DNA of 64,000 bases from Dillenia suffruticosa (taxonomy: Eukaryota; Streptophyta; Magnoliopsida; Dilleniales; Dilleniaceae): assembly GCA_033439265.1 (NCBI GenBank), contig JAVTVX010000034.1:16754501-16818500 (forward strand), in the 5' to 3' direction. The notes beneath the pieces were generated by a model. That model made no database searches. It had not been told where the DNA came from and was given only the letters and a program-made list of their open reading frames with translations. Position numbers and translations under genes: made by a program. Below are positions 25,896 to 39,224 of this stretch, in pieces (position 1 is the stretch's first letter; every line of letters begins with the position of its first letter).

Positions 25896-26339
25896 CATCC
25901 AAACTAGACCGACCCATGATGATGTTGTCAGGTGATGCTAGTTTGACCACATTGAAGGTGGTTACGATAGTTTCATGGTTGGGTGGCATCCCCAAAGTTA
26001 CAGAAAATGTGATTGTGCCCTCGGGGCACAACCACTTACCCAATAGCACCTTTAAGGGTCCAACATGAGGTTGGAGATGCTCTTGATTGAGACCCATTTG
26101 TCGAGAGGCATCCTAGTAGAGAAGATCACAACATACTCCTTGGTAGACAAAGATTCTCCTTATTGTGAATTGACCTATCTTGGCAGTAATAACCAGTAGG
26201 CCATGTCAGTTTGGGTCGATTGCTATCAGGTTGTTGTAATTAAAACCGACCATTCGTCTCTTCTCTTTTGTCCTTTTTTGATACAAGTTGTGAGAATTTC
26301 CTTTGGGGTGGATACCTCAATCATTTAAAAGATTGGGCA
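25896..26339 (-). pseudogene. Tat-like Ty3/gypsy protease remnant
   Basis: On the minus strand the frame reads ITAKIGQFTIRRIFVYQG, then RQMGLNQEHL, LLGKWLCPEGTITFSVTLG and DNIIMGRSSLDVLKHGL. This matches the order of plant Tat/Ogre-type gag-pol protease regions (IG.F.IRRV.VD.GSSADIL...GF.GE...G.I.LPVT.G....F.V......YN.ILGR..L). The catalytic Asp position (VDQG/VDNG) reads Tyr (VYQG) and a stop follows a few codons later, so it is dead. It abuts the tandem array. No RT or integrase of this element is visible in the window. Confidence 0.6.
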
Positions 26340-26960
26340 TGTGACGACCCGCTATCCAAGTGTCGCATCCCCTAGCAAAAGGAGATAAACATGCAAATGT
26401 AGAAGCAATCAACCCAATTAAAATGCGACATCTGGACTCGCAATAGTCACACTCCTTGTGTGCGATAACACAGAAGGAGATTTATATTAAAAGAAAAAAA
26501 ATCGTTTGTTTTTTTCAAATAAAATCACGGCAAGGTCTCCCCTATTTGGTGACTATTTAGCTACCGAAAGTAACCTGATAAAAATTAATATTACACTTCT
26601 ATTATCAAACAAGCTGGCATCAATGGCCTTCCTGGCCGCCCAGCATAAAATACTATAGTATATGAATACCATATCCACAAAACTATATATAATATATTTT
26701 TATGTGTCAAAATTATACATGTATATAGGAATACACCCCAAACAATTAACAAGAAAATAAATAATTACATGCCTCAAACAAAATAAAAGGGGTCCACAAT
26801 GGATAGGGATCTAAATCCGTCAACTCAAATGCCTCTACCCTAAGTTTCCCTCTCATTTCCCAGTCACCTGAAAATGAGAATAACGGAGTCAGCATAAGCT
26901 AAGCAAGTATACAGGGAACCAATAGCAAGCAATACAAGCTGCAGGGACAAGAATATTACC
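26340..26960 (-). repeat. LTR-like fragment of another Ty3/gypsy family
   Basis: It starts TGTGACGACCCGC, a form common at LTR ends read backwards. The block ACGGAGTCAGCATAAGCTAAGCAAGTAT near 26883-26911 is of a kind seen in plant LTRs. No matching partner LTR and no flanking duplication (GGGCA would be expected on the right) were found. The right limit is approximate. Confidence 0.35.
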
Positions 26961-27713
26961 ATGACTAATAAGAATCAGAATCATAACAAAATATATCAAG
27001 GATGTACATTAACCTAAAAGGACAATCACAATTGCCATATTTAAAACTATTATACTTTTTCCATATTCCTTGTTCCAATTTAATTTGACATTTAAAGAAA
27101 GGAATGGAGTGTCGAACCAAGCTAGTGTATAAGGATCTGAAGAGCAAGCCAAAAAGTCGGTATTTCTATATAAAATCTAAGTCTTTTTAGGTTAGACACG
27201 TCAAACACTTCACATGTTTCTAATTCCACCCTTGCAGGGAGAAGAGATACATTTATAGTTCCTCAACCTTTGCCTGCAGGCTTCGCAAAACTTTCGGAAC
27301 TCCACATACCAACCTGCCTTGATGTTAGGTAATAGATGGTTGTGGATCTCCCTACAGGGGTGCATCCACTTGATGCTGTTAAGTGGATAATAGAAGCATC
27401 CAATTGATTAGCTGGAGCTATTGGTAGAGAAAGGTCCGTGGGGTTGGACATTTGTCCCCCCACCGTGGACATTTTGTCCTCCCACCTATGTTGTCTTTAT
27501 GTGATATGTGTAATGAAGAAGGTAGAGAATGTATTTGGCAAGTGGCCTTTGCTCATTATATATATAGTACGTATATGGATGACAAGTCGCCTATGTGTTT
27601 ATGGGTATCGAAACCCTATTTCTCTTGTGGAGAGATCGTTTTAGATTTTTAAGAGATTGAGCATCTTACGTGATTAAGACAAGTTCAAGTTGTCATCGAG
27701 ATTCCCTTCCTTA
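26961..27713. other. No gene seen; repeat-like sequence
   Basis: Short open frames here have no recognisable domain. 27655-27713 resembles 4985-5037 (inside the inverted-repeat element), ending where LTR D is inserted. Confidence 0.4.
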
Positions 27714-30700
27714 TGTAACACTGACATTTCGGTATACTTACCATTATACTTCTCTTCATTTTATATATGATATTGCTCATATTCTATATAGGAAATCCTC
27801 TAAGAAATTTTCCGCTAAAACCACTCTCAAAAAATTTCGGCCCCAATCACAGGAATTCAAAAAAATTTCCAAAATGACCACCGATAGTCCAATAATAATG
27901 AGAATGACTTTAAAGTATATAGGAATCTCAAATTTGGGTAGATCTTACTTTGTAAAGTTAAATCGCAAATTTTCTGAAAAATCACCGGTAAAACCCTAAT
28001 TGAGTCAAACGTGTCTCAGAAAGACTAAACGATCACGTTTTAATGCGGGATAAATTAAATTAGACTTAATATGAGGTTTTGGGTCTAACTTAGAATTATA
28101 AAAATTTTCAGGGTCAAAATGAAATTTTTATAAGTCGAGAGACTTATTTGATATTAACAAGGACTTAGAAGAAAAGATAATAAAGTTATGGTATGAATAG
28201 ATAATTAGGACCCTTCATTTGATTTATGACTAGAATATTAACCATTAGAAAAATGAATGAGAGAAAATAAATTATGGTTGGTGAAAAATGATCCAAAGGT
28301 GAAGAATAAACCTTGAATGATCAATGGTGGAGATTGAAGCAAACTAGCATAAGTGTGCCTTTCCCCAAGCCGTGAGCAACCAAGAGAGAAAGAATAGGAG
28401 ATGGTGATGGCCGGCCATGATGTGTGAGAAGAGAAGAGATTTTGTTGGCTTTGAGAAGAAAAATCCAAATGTGGAGATTGAATAAAAGTTAGGTGAATTA
28501 ATTTGGACCATTGGATTTAGTTAGTGGAAGATAAAGAATACTATTCATTGAGTGATAGGGTATGGGCTTCCTAGACAACAAATCAATTGTGAGGATTTAA
28601 CTTAGAATTGGATAAAAATTGTGGAACTTTGAATCTTGATTGTTGGGAGACATACAATTAATGAAGATTTGAGTGTAGTGTGAGAAAAGAGTGTTTGTAG
28701 TGTGAGAGAATGGCCAAAACGTAGGAGAGAGACAAAGACTGCACATTCTTGTGACCAAATAAATCCTAGGGCTTAAAAAATTTATCTTGGGAATGTCCAT
28801 GGGCTAGGATTAAAGTGGAGCAAAATTCAAATAAGTTAAATACTTAGCTTTCTTCCTTCTAAAACCGTGAAGTGTTTAAACCAAGAAGCAAGAAGCTCTC
28901 TCTCCATTGTTCTCTCAAAACTATGAGATTCATGAGAGGGGAACTCAAAACTTTTCTACAACACCACGCAAATATTTTACATAGATCAATTCCTCTCAAA
29001 CCCAACTACAACATATCCAAAAATTAGGGTAAAAGAAAGAGTTTTGCTTGGTGAAGAGTTAAGGGGACTATGAGCTACATTCTTGAAGAAAGGTATGATT
29101 TCTTCAAACCACACTTTGAAATTTTTATGTAGAATTATTCCCCTCAAATGCTAACACAACATATCTAAATTTTGAGCCAAAAGGAGAGGTCTAACTTGGT
29201 GAACAATGAGGAGGCCTAGGGTTAGAAAGACTATGGGAGGGGAAAGAAACTCCATTCTGCCCTGTTTTCAGTAGAGAATCCCCCTAAGATTTGAGATATC
29301 TTCCCGACAGAATCTGACCAAGTACTAAACACAAACATTGTAGCTCTAGGTCTTATCTACCCAACGAAATAGGAATCACCTAAATCCGATTTTCGTATCA
29401 AAAGTTATGGTAATTCTTCCAAGACTGTGTAGAGTGTTCCTCTGTTTTCGACCATATATTAGCAAAATTGTTAGTGACCAATTTCGATCATCTTATCTAC
29501 ATAATTAAGAAAACCCCCACATACTAAAGTTGTAGGTCTCTGTCTAATCTTTAACATATTCAAATTTCGCTTAAATTAGAGTAGTGTGCTAAATGTTATA
29601 GCAATTTCACTGAGACATGATAGAGTTTGAGTTTAGAACAAAATTGAAACAAAGTTTTGAATTTCTAAAATTTGTGTTTAGAATCAGAGAAAATGCTCCA
29701 AATGAAAGTTATAGTACTGTCTCTTATCTTTTATATAGGACCAAAATTAATCAATTTGGAGTTATATGTTAGGAGATATGAGGAAACTATCGAAATTGTG
29801 CAAACCAGATCAAAGATAAAATTTTATAAATTCAAACAATGAGGATCGAAAGATGAGATAAATATGGAAAAATGAAGGTAAATGTCTTAATTTTAAGTAG
29901 CAATTTGGATCACTCAATTCCGAGCTATATAGAAAAAGTTATAGTATTTTTCCTAAAACTGCGCAAGTACAAAAATTTAGAGTTAGAAAATTCATTAATA
30001 TTTAGATTTAAACCATTAAGGCAAATTTGTATTAGGCCGATCCAAAACACAAAATCTTAGTGTTGGGACCAAGTCTAATTAGAAATTTAAAGTCCAACAA
30101 CCCAAGGCCGATAATAAGAGATGTGGCCCAAAAAAATCTAAAGCCAATCAAAATTGTGAAAGTCTTGTAAAGCAATAAAGAATTTACACGTGTATATTGT
30201 TGATTTAGGGGTAGGCTGTTATTCTACAAACAAGGGGTGACTTGGTGGAGTTCGAGATTGATAGAGTAGTAGCGTACCCTCCCCATATGTATGAGTGGGA
30301 TTTACGATACCATGTTATTAATATCAAACCATGTTTTATCATTTTCAGAAATGTCATGATTTATCCATGTGAAAAATGATAATGTTAAAGGTTTTGATAA
30401 ATATTTTGTGATAAGTGGAGTGTTTAAAGAAATGAGTTGATAATATGCATCCATGTGAATTTTAAAATGATATCGTGCCTTGTTTTGAAATTCTGAAATA
30501 TGATTTCTGATATGACTATGCATCTTGGCACGTTTGATTGATACTGATTTGGCACTTGGACTGAGAATCTATGAAATTGACGGATATGATATAGTCCCTA
30601 GGGGATAGTCATAGCTACGAGCACATTTGTCGAGGCACCCCATGTGTGTCTGGATAACCTTCTGCAGGAGGTTTCCCATAATCGATGCGTACCACATGGG

Positions 30701-31386
30701 TTGGACCCATAGGTAGCTTTATGGATCACGGACTAACCCAGTTGAATCGAAAGGGGAGGGTAGTCAGCATAAACGGTCTAGCACTAGGGGAGGCCTGTGG
30801 CCAGCACCGAGAACAATTTTCTGGCTATCTCTATCAATTTCTAAAAGTGATTGGGATGCATATGAACGATTTGATGTGTATGCGTGAAACATAACACATT
30901 GTTTGAAAATTTCATGTAAAATTTTGAAATGCATCTATTATATTGATTTTGACACTCCATTGTTCACCACACGAATTAATTTTATGATATCAACCCCTCA
31001 CTCATTGAGTATTTCATAATACTCACCCCTACTCCTGAAATTGCAATAGAGATAGACTGATAGAGGGACACGTCAAGAGAATTTTGATGTACTTGACTTA
31101 TCGGAGACTTAGACACAGTACTTTTTCATCTTTCACTAAATGTATATATGTGAGGATTTTAAATTGACCATATATGATATGACTAAATTCATGTTATGAA
31201 ATGGGACTCTCATACTGATTTACATACTTGTACATTATTAATTATAAATGTTTACTTGGGAAAATGCATTTTGAAAGACTATGTTTTAATAGCCTTGTGT
31301 TACCTTGGGATACGTGTCACGTTATGGGCAATATACAAGGAACGAGCGATTGTTCACGGTCTCGGATCGAGGATCAGGGCGTTACA
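27714..31386 (+). mobile_element. Solo LTR D (Ty3/gypsy type)
   Basis: It runs from TGTAACACTGACATT to CAGGGCGTTACA, 3673 bp, flanked by CCTTA at 27709-27713 and 31387-31391. No primer-binding site or coding region is present. The left end matches LTR B. The right half, from about 30060 (AAAATTGTGAAAGT.TTGTAAAG, GTATATTG..GATTTAGGGG, the CTCACT.ATTGAGTATTTC block), matches the LTRs of element E, so the LTR looks mosaic. Confidence 0.92.
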
Positions 31387-31391
31387 CCTTA

Positions 31392-31720
31392 TCTTTAGGA
31401 TGTTTAAGATCCCATGGGGTCGAGGAAGAAAGGTTCAACCAATCATAGAGATTTCCTTATTTATCGGGTAAGAATATAAGAGATTCAAATCTTATATGAT
31501 CTTGATCTTGATTTGCTTGACAAAAACGTTATTTAGTGAAAGACCACTCGGTGGTGGCCAAGGGACGTAACCGAGAGAACTCAACCTTGATAGAGGCCGA
31601 AAGGTTTAGCCAAGAAGGTTTAACTGAAAAGCAAATGAGAGGCTAAGGCAAGAGTGCTTAACACCGAGAGAGAACGTGCTCAGCTATTTTAGGTGTTTAC
31701 CAAGAGACCCCTGGAAGGGT
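31392..31720 (+). repeat. Second copy of the interior of the 4665-5407 element
   Basis: GAGATTTCCTT..TTATCGGGTAAG.ATATAAGAGATTCAAATC onward matches 5018-5300 in the same orientation, through GGTGGTGGCCAAGGGA and AAGAGTGCTTAAC. The right side is cut at 31721 by the LTR of element F, so the inverted end is missing. Confidence 0.65.
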
Positions 31721-33020
31721 TGTCAAAGCCCCTCAAATTAATTCTGATTCCCCCAATGCAACAAACTTATTGCAATAGTGGTATCAGGTCGAATCTCATG
31801 GGAACTACGTTAACTTAATTTCTTAGTTACTACTAAAATAAAAGGGGGGATTTATAAAATAAATTTCTAACTCAAAAATTAAAACCTAAAATTAAAAGAC
31901 AAATCAAAAATGCAAAAAAACTAAAAATTAAAGAAGAAATTCAATATGCTAAACTCCGATTCAAAGGTTCACACATTCGATTGTTTCACTAATCATCGGT
32001 TAAAAATATTATTCTTACGATTCAAGCACTTAACCTTATATTTATTAGGATAGCCATAATAAATCTTATGTTTTCCTAAATTAATTGACCAGACCCAACA
32101 TCCAATCAAAATTTATCATTAATCGATCGGGTACGTTAGCGTTCCATATCAATATAATGTACTAGGATAGCCGTACAATTATTTAATTTTATTTTATTTC
32201 ATCGATTTTTTAGGTTAAAATGAATATTGGTAAATGACCCATAAACATAAATAACATATTTGCTACTTGTACCATTCATTCATGACAATTACGGATCACT
32301 GAAATTCTGGATGCAGTAGAAAAATTGATATTAAATTAAATTATCAGATTAATCAATACCAATCTTTCATATAAATAAATCAAGAATCGACAAGCATCTG
32401 AATTAAAATAGTAAGAAATTAAATGAAACACATAACCTCACAGTGAAAACAATCGATGAAATTCCCTTTGAATCAGAAGAAAAACTAGCCACTCATGGTG
32501 GTTAGTCCCTAAGAAAAACTAAAGAAAAGAGAAAAAAATAAAATAAAAGTTCGCTTTTTTATGAAGAAATGGTATGTGTTGTTGCCACCTCCTCTCATAT
32601 ATATATATATATATATGAATAGTGCTGCACCCTCATAAACAGTAACGTGAATAGTGCCTTCTAAGGTTAATGAGAAGAGTCTTTTTAGTGCTCTAGATCT
32701 CCAAGATTCTTCCAAAATAATATGGAAAAAATTTACCAAAATAGGAAAATTAAGAATTTTACTGCTAACAACAATTTTATTTAAAGTAAAATTTCTAAAA
32801 TAAAATTTTATACTCTTTGATATCTCTTCCTTTCCTTTGTAGGCCCAAATAATATCTTGAACCATTAACCTTCAAAATTGCCTCCTCAAACCTATTTTGA
32901 TCCAATCTCCAATTTTTGATTCCTAAAAATAAAAAGTCATAAAAACATTTATTAGAGCAATAATCAATCCAAAATTAAATTATAATATCAACAATAAAAT
33001 AAACATTTTATGCATTATCA
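31721..33020 (-). repeat. 3' LTR of element F
   Basis: On the plus strand it runs TGTCAAAGCCCC...GCATTATCA; on the minus strand it starts TGATAATGCATAAAATG right after a purine tract (TTTGGTGTAGGGGAATT, 33037-33021). A GGTATCAGGTCGAATCTCATGGGAACTACG block near 31780-31808 is of the sort seen in Athila-like LTRs. A TA run lies at 32599-32618. No genes are present; a 118-codon frame at 32509-32865 is AT-rich noise. Confidence 0.7.
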
Positions 33021-34707
33021 AATTCCCCTACACCAAACCAATGTTTGTCCTCAAGCATTCATTAAATTAATATCACACAACTGTTCTCTTTTTTGCTCCT
33101 TCCCCTCCTTCAATTCATCTTCAAACAATCCAAATTACCACACATCGAAAAATTCAAGCCAAAATAACAATCCAGAGAACAAGTGATCATAGTGTCATAA
33201 CTCTAAAAGAAAACATAAGCAACCCATCAAACTCAATAATCTCATCAAAATTCAATGTATCAAGATCTAATACCCTCACAAGGAATTCACTCTTGCACTC
33301 AAAGTGTTTAAGGGAATTTATCAATAACTCTCAAAATCAAAACATAGCATGTCATTACCATAAGTTTGCTTATTTATCAAATCTCTACCACTAATTATAT
33401 AAATTCAAAACAAAAATCCGGGAGTCTTTACAAAGGTTGTAACATGGTTTCGGTAAAGGTAGGATAAAAGGATAAATATAATGTGTAATGAATATATTAA
33501 AGAAGTATGTCAAGAATTACAAAACCATTTCCCCTATCAAACATAACCCATACAATGAAATACAATCAACCCAAAGAAAAATAACCCAATCAAGACCATC
33601 TCACTTCTTAATCAAAACTTTTGAATTTCTCCAAATTCCCCAATTTCAACTTCTAGGAATTTTTTTCTTCTTTTTTTTTTTTCTTTTTCTGCCCTTTTCT
33701 TTTTCTTTTTTTTTTCTTCTCATCATCATTCATTTTTTTTTAAGACAATCAAACTTGATGATGAATGAAAATATGAAGCATACACAAATCACCCCATTCA
33801 TATGATCGATTCCATAAAAATAATCTCCAAAATAAAGTTACCCCATTCCTTTTTACAAATGACCACTCAATTATGCTCTAAACACATGCTTCTTTTATAT
33901 AAGGACCAAAAAGAAAGTAAAGCGTAAAAAGAAGACCATGTGTCAAATAATGAGGTTATAGCAAAAGAAAATGGGTATAAACTCAAATGGGTTCACTAGG
34001 GAAAATATTATCTACGAGAAGGTCTTTTTCGAAAGCCAAAAGGGGTAAACCTAAGTGCGCCCATCATATTAATGTATGAACTCATGGATATGGTCTCAAA
34101 ATACATAGCAAAGCAAGTTCTAGTATTATGATTGATAAATACTCATCAAGAAAAATTTAGAGCAAAGATGATATATGCTCTTAAGGCTCAAAAGTTCACA
34201 AAAAGTGTTTAATTTGTATCAAATTTATTGCATCTTCAATTTACTCAATCATCAAGATCAATGGGACACTCAAAACAATTTCACCCAAAAAAAACTAATC
34301 ATATTTGCCTCTTTCATGCATTTCAAACTCAAATCAACAATGCATACTAACTAAAAATTATTATCAGACAAAAATCAAAAGAGTATGAAGTTCCAAAGAA
34401 AATAGAAGAAATGACATTGGCATGAAAATCCTCCCCTAAACCTAAATTCTACATTGTCCTCAATGTATGCAAAAGATAAGAAAATTTGAGCACAAAGCCT
34501 AAGACAATTCACAACTAGCTCAATTGAAACTAAAACCCAGAAAAGCACCTAACACAATAAGATACGAAAGAAAAGAAAAATGAAAGATGCTAATCTACAA
34601 AGTAGGACAATAAAAAGAATGATAAAGAGTGAGAAAACTCCCCTAAGGTGATGGCAGGAATGAAAGTTGAAAACCCACAAAGTCGGCGAATGCATGAATG
34701 TCCCTTT
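33021..34707 (-). other. Non-coding 3' region of element F
   Basis: AT-rich, with a strong pyrimidine tract at 33660-33740. TCCCCTAAACCTAAATTCTACATTGTCCTCAATGTATGC (34434 onward) is the reverse of a GCATACATTGAGGACAATGT-type motif common in the 3' parts of such elements. No protein is recognised. Confidence 0.5.
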
Positions 34708-37692
34708 TGTAACATCGTATTTCGGTAACTGTGTATCAAGTACCACTTCTCATAATTCTATATATATATATTAACATCATTTTGAGGCGTTTAAGATCAA
34801 ATCTTAATTTTCTATTTATTTACTTTGGGCTTTCTCTCAAAATTGCTGAAACTGAAAATTTTTTCGGTAAGCCAAAAACCCTTTCGGCAAGCGCCGGCAA
34901 GGCCTAAAGAAGTCAAAAATGACTAAGAAAAGCCCTACACATTTAAATAGAGATATTTAAATGAAATATCACCTATTTAAGAAATTTCAAATAAAATTTC
35001 ATAGGGACCAAAAATGCAAATTGTTAAAAGTTAGGGGTCTAAATGCAATTAAGGAAAGTTGAGGGACTTGATTGCAAACCACTCAAGGATGGACAATTGG
35101 ACCCAAATGATTGGTCAAGAGGGCAGTAAGTTTTGTTACTGGCCACCTAAGCTCATTCCACCAAAGAGAAATCTCATTGGTTGAACAATCCTTGCATGAT
35201 TCTCATTGATTGGTCAAAAACCCCTCCTTTTGTGCTTGGAATGCATCATGAATGAAATTAACATAAAGGAGGTGCATGAAGGTAGCTTGTAAGCAACTTT
35301 GAATGGGAGAAAGACTTAGGACAAGTGTAGAGTAGAGATCTTGCATGCAAAATAAATCTAAGGTCAAGATAGTTTGATTAGGTTTATATAAAGGCCAAAA
35401 ACCAACCATTTTCTCTTCTATTCACCTCATTTGGAAGAAAATTTTAGTAAGGAAAGAGGGATTGCTGAATGTTCAAGTGGAATTCTAGGACCATTGGAGA
35501 AGGAACATAAGAAAAAGAGGTAAGAATACCCTTGACTCTATGCCTCTAGTTGATTACGATTGTATAAGGATTGTGTAGAGATTGATATTTGATGAATTAT
35601 GTTACTATGGTACTAAGGTGATCAAGGTTTAAAGAAAATCAAGATCAAAGTGAAGAGTATTAGTTAGCAAAGGATCATACAAAAGAAAGTAAAATACTCA
35701 AAATTGAAGTCTTTACAAGTAGTGAAATTAAATACATGTACTAGCATGCTAGACATAATTGTTTTAGATTTGAGTTATGTGTAGTCTTGCTACTATATCT
35801 CATTGTGTAGGACTCAAAATTTTAAACCATTTTCCCCTAAGTAAACTAGACTCCCTAAGCTTTAAAATAAGGTATGCCGCGAAAATTTCCATTAAGAATG
35901 TGATTTATAGTGATTTTGGAAAGGGATAGCAAAATGACATGTTCGGTTTTTCATCCTTTGTGCACGGCCAGTATGTTATATAAATTTTTAAAATATCTTC
36001 TGTCCAAAATATAGAGAAACTTAAAACATCATTTTAGCTTTCGGTCTTATCTTTAAAATGAATAAAATTTCACTTGAATCGGAGTACTGTGCTAGGAGTT
36101 ATGATATTTTTACTGAAACTATGCAAAGCATAATTTAGAACTAGAACTAAGGCAGAAATGAAATTTCATAAAATTCTGCACTTAGAATTAAAGGAAATGC
36201 TAAACATGAAAGTTGTAGGACTATCGTATCGTTTAATAGGACTTGGATCATGTAAATCAGAGATATATATACTGAGATATGAATTTTTTACCAAAACTGT
36301 GCAAATTTAGTTATATGAGTACGAACTGTATTGAAAATAGATTTTTATAAATTCGTATAGTAGGAATTTAGAGATGCATTGAACACAAAAAATGTAGATA
36401 TATATCATATCTTTCTGTTACAATTTGAATCACTCAATTCCGAGCTATATGGAAAACGTTATAGCATTTTTCTTAAAACTGCACAAGTGTAAAAAAATTT
36501 AGAATTTGAGAATTTATGAATGTTGGGCTTGAAGCACTAAGACAAATTTGTATTGGTCCCAAATCCAATTAGAACTTTAAAATCTAGCAATCCAAGGCCC
36601 ATGCAAATTTGTATTTGGGTAGATCCAAAACATAAAATCTTAATATTGGGCCCAAGTCCAATTAGAATTTTGAAATCCAACAACTCAAGGCCCGTAATGA
36701 CAGATCTGACCTGAAAATTTAAAACTAATCAAAATTGTGAAAGTTTTGTAAAGAAATAAAGAAATTCATACGTGTATATTGATTTAGGGGCAGATTATTA
36801 TTTTACACACGTGGGGCAACTTGGTTGAGCTCGAGCTTGATAAAGGAGTGGCGTACCCTCCCTATATGTGTGTCCGGATAGCCTTCTACAGGAGGTATCT
36901 CATAAACGATGCGTACCACATGGGTTGGACCCATAGGTAATTTTATAGATTACGGACTATCCCAGTTGAACTGAAAGGGGAAGGCCACCAACATAAACGG
37001 TCTAGCACTGGGGGAGGCCAATGGCCAACACCGAGGTAGAGAGCAATATATGAAAATACTTGCATATGAAAAACGCTCGGTGCACTTGTCATTAGTCATG
37101 GTTGACCCTTGCTGGGAACGATTTTCTGGCTAGCTCTATCGATTTCTAAAAGTGATTTAGATACATATGAATGATTTGATGTGTATACGTGGATCATAAC
37201 ATATTGTTTGAAAATTTCATGTAAAATTTTGAAATGTATCTATTATACTGATTTTGACACTATATTATTCACCCCACGTATTAATTTCATGATATCAACC
37301 CCTCACTCACTGAGTATTTCCAAATACTCACCCCTACTCCTAAAATTGTAACAGAGAAAGACTGATAGAGGGATACGTCAGGAAAATTTTGACGCACTTG
37401 ACATATCAGAGACTTAGACACGGTACTTTTCCATCTTCTGCTGAATATATGTATGTGAGGATTTTAGATTGACCATGTATGGTATGACTGTATTCATGTT
37501 ATGAATTGGGACTCTCATTCTGATTTGCATACTCATATATTGTTAACTGTAAATGTTTACTTGGGAAATTACATTTTGAAAGATTATGTTTTAATAGTCA
37601 TGCGTTACCTCGGGATACATGTCGCGTAATAGGTAGTATACGAGTGAATTGGTGACTGTTCATGGTCTCGGATCGAGGATCAGGGTGTGACA
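34708..37692 (+). repeat. 5' LTR of element E
   Basis: 2985 bp. It lacks about 354 bp relative to the 3' LTR at the junction near 36870, where CATATGTGTG and TTGTGTCC share GTGT. Confidence 0.92.
35383..35394 (+). promoter_or_regulatory. Probable TATA box of element E (5' LTR)
   Basis: GGTTTATATAAAGGCC is kept in both LTRs (46430-46443 in the 3' copy), about 675 bases from the LTR start, a position like that in element A. Confidence 0.45.
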
Positions 37693-37699
37693 ATTTTGT

Positions 37700-37711
37700 T
37701 GGTATCAGAGA
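37700..37711 (+). other. Primer-binding site of element E
   Basis: TGGTATCAGAGA begins 7 bases after the 5' LTR; 11 of 12 bases match the initiator-Met complement used by element A. Confidence 0.88.
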
Positions 37712-38004
37712 CTAGGTTGAGAGAAATATTTTATAAAAAGAGTTTTCAAAATATTTCCAAATACATTCTCAAAAATCCTTAATGCATATGAGAATTTCTT
37801 TACGGTCATGAGATCCCGATACATGGTTTTAGGCATATGAGTTCCTTTATTTTTAGGAGATTAGATACGGTTCGTATCTGACCTAGCATAGCGTTTTCAT
37901 CGGTTTTTAAACTGATAACTTCATTCATTTTAAGGGATTAGTTACTTTCTAACTAATCTTAATTCTTGAATCATGTCTAATGAAAAATTTTCATTTATAG
38001 AACT

Positions 38005-39224
38005 ATGACGACTAAGCGGGGTACTAGATTTGCACCCCCTGAGCCACCTAAAGTACCCGAGGATACATCCTCATCACATGCGCCCCCTCTAGCGCCTTCG
38101 CAATTGGCTACTACAACTACAGTTCCACTACCACCATTTGATGTATTTAGGCAGTAGTACGAGTGGTATACCACTCATAGGTTCAGATGCCACCCTCACC
38201 ACCACCGATGGCCGCGCCGACTCCTACGGTAGCGGCTACTCCTACAGCAGTGCCTACTCCTTCGGTACCGGATCTTCCACCGGTGGCCGGTCCTTCTTCA
38301 ATATCTGGTCTGAGTAATACCGTATCCTCCATACTTAGACGTATACATGAGCTAACTCAGCTAGTCAAGGAGGCTTGTCAGTTAGGATGTACAAATTTTT
38401 TGGATTCAGTGATGCCACTGCGGCTAAACACTGGGTCAATCGGACATGCCGTATTTTGATGGATCTGGGTCTGAATAAGGAGTATAGGCTATGGGTAGCA
38501 GAGAGACTACTTGATGGAGACATCCTCACTTGGTGGGATGCAATTTGTAACGATGCCACTGAGCCTTTATGGTGGGAGGGCTTCTTGCGGGAGTTCGACC
38601 GGAGATATTTCACAGAATTTCAGCAAAACAGCAAGAAGACGGAATTCCTCTACTTAAGTCAGGGGACTAGATCAATTACTGAGTATGAGGCCGAGTTCAG
38701 GAGGTTGGTTGCCTTTGTTCCCGATTTGGTTATGACTAAGCAGATGAGGTTCAAGTTTGAGGACGGCCTCAAATTGAACATCCGAAAGTACGAGACAGTC
38801 ACACCCAGTCTCTCCCTCCAAGAGATTATTATTTAGCCTATCGTGCAGAGGAGATTGTGTGGGCAGAAAGTAGGCAGAAGGAGAACAGAGATCAGAAAAA
38901 GAAGGACGGATCTCACACAGGCTAGAGTTTGAAGAAAGGAAGGAGTTTTGACTCCTACCGAGGCCCCTCTGAGGTTAGGACCGCGGGCTTTAGACAGGGA
39001 CCATATTCCCAGGGGTTCGGAGCACCAGTCCCCAGTGCCGCAAGTCATTCTATAGTGCAAAGATACCCTCTCTATCAGAACTATAGAAAACATCATTCTG
39101 GATGGTGTACAGAGCCAGTCAGATGCTTCCAATATGGGAAGCATGGGCACTATCGTTGAGATTGCCCAGACCTTGTCGGGAAAGGTCAGATGGGTCAAAG
39201 TCACCCAGTTATCCAGTAGGCAAG
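38005..39224 (+). pseudogene. gag of element E, before insertion G
   Basis: ATG at 38005 starts MTTKRGTRFAPPEPPKV, proline-rich, with TAG at 38155. After frame changes the linker (38187-38370, PTPTVAATPTAVPTPSVPD...LVKEACQLGC) and the Gag core (38375-38836: FFGFSDATAAKHWV, LDGDILTWWDA, FLREFDRRYFTEF, EYEAEFRRLVAF) are readable. The zinc knuckle near 39123-39163 reads C-F-Q-Y...H...stop-D-C: the second Cys is Tyr and an Arg codon is TGA. LTR G cuts in at 39225. Confidence 0.85.

Noticed and set aside
33488-33805. 105-codon open frame with long Phe run
   Set aside because: Arises from a T-rich tract in the non-coding 3' part of element F; no domain and the wrong strand for F.
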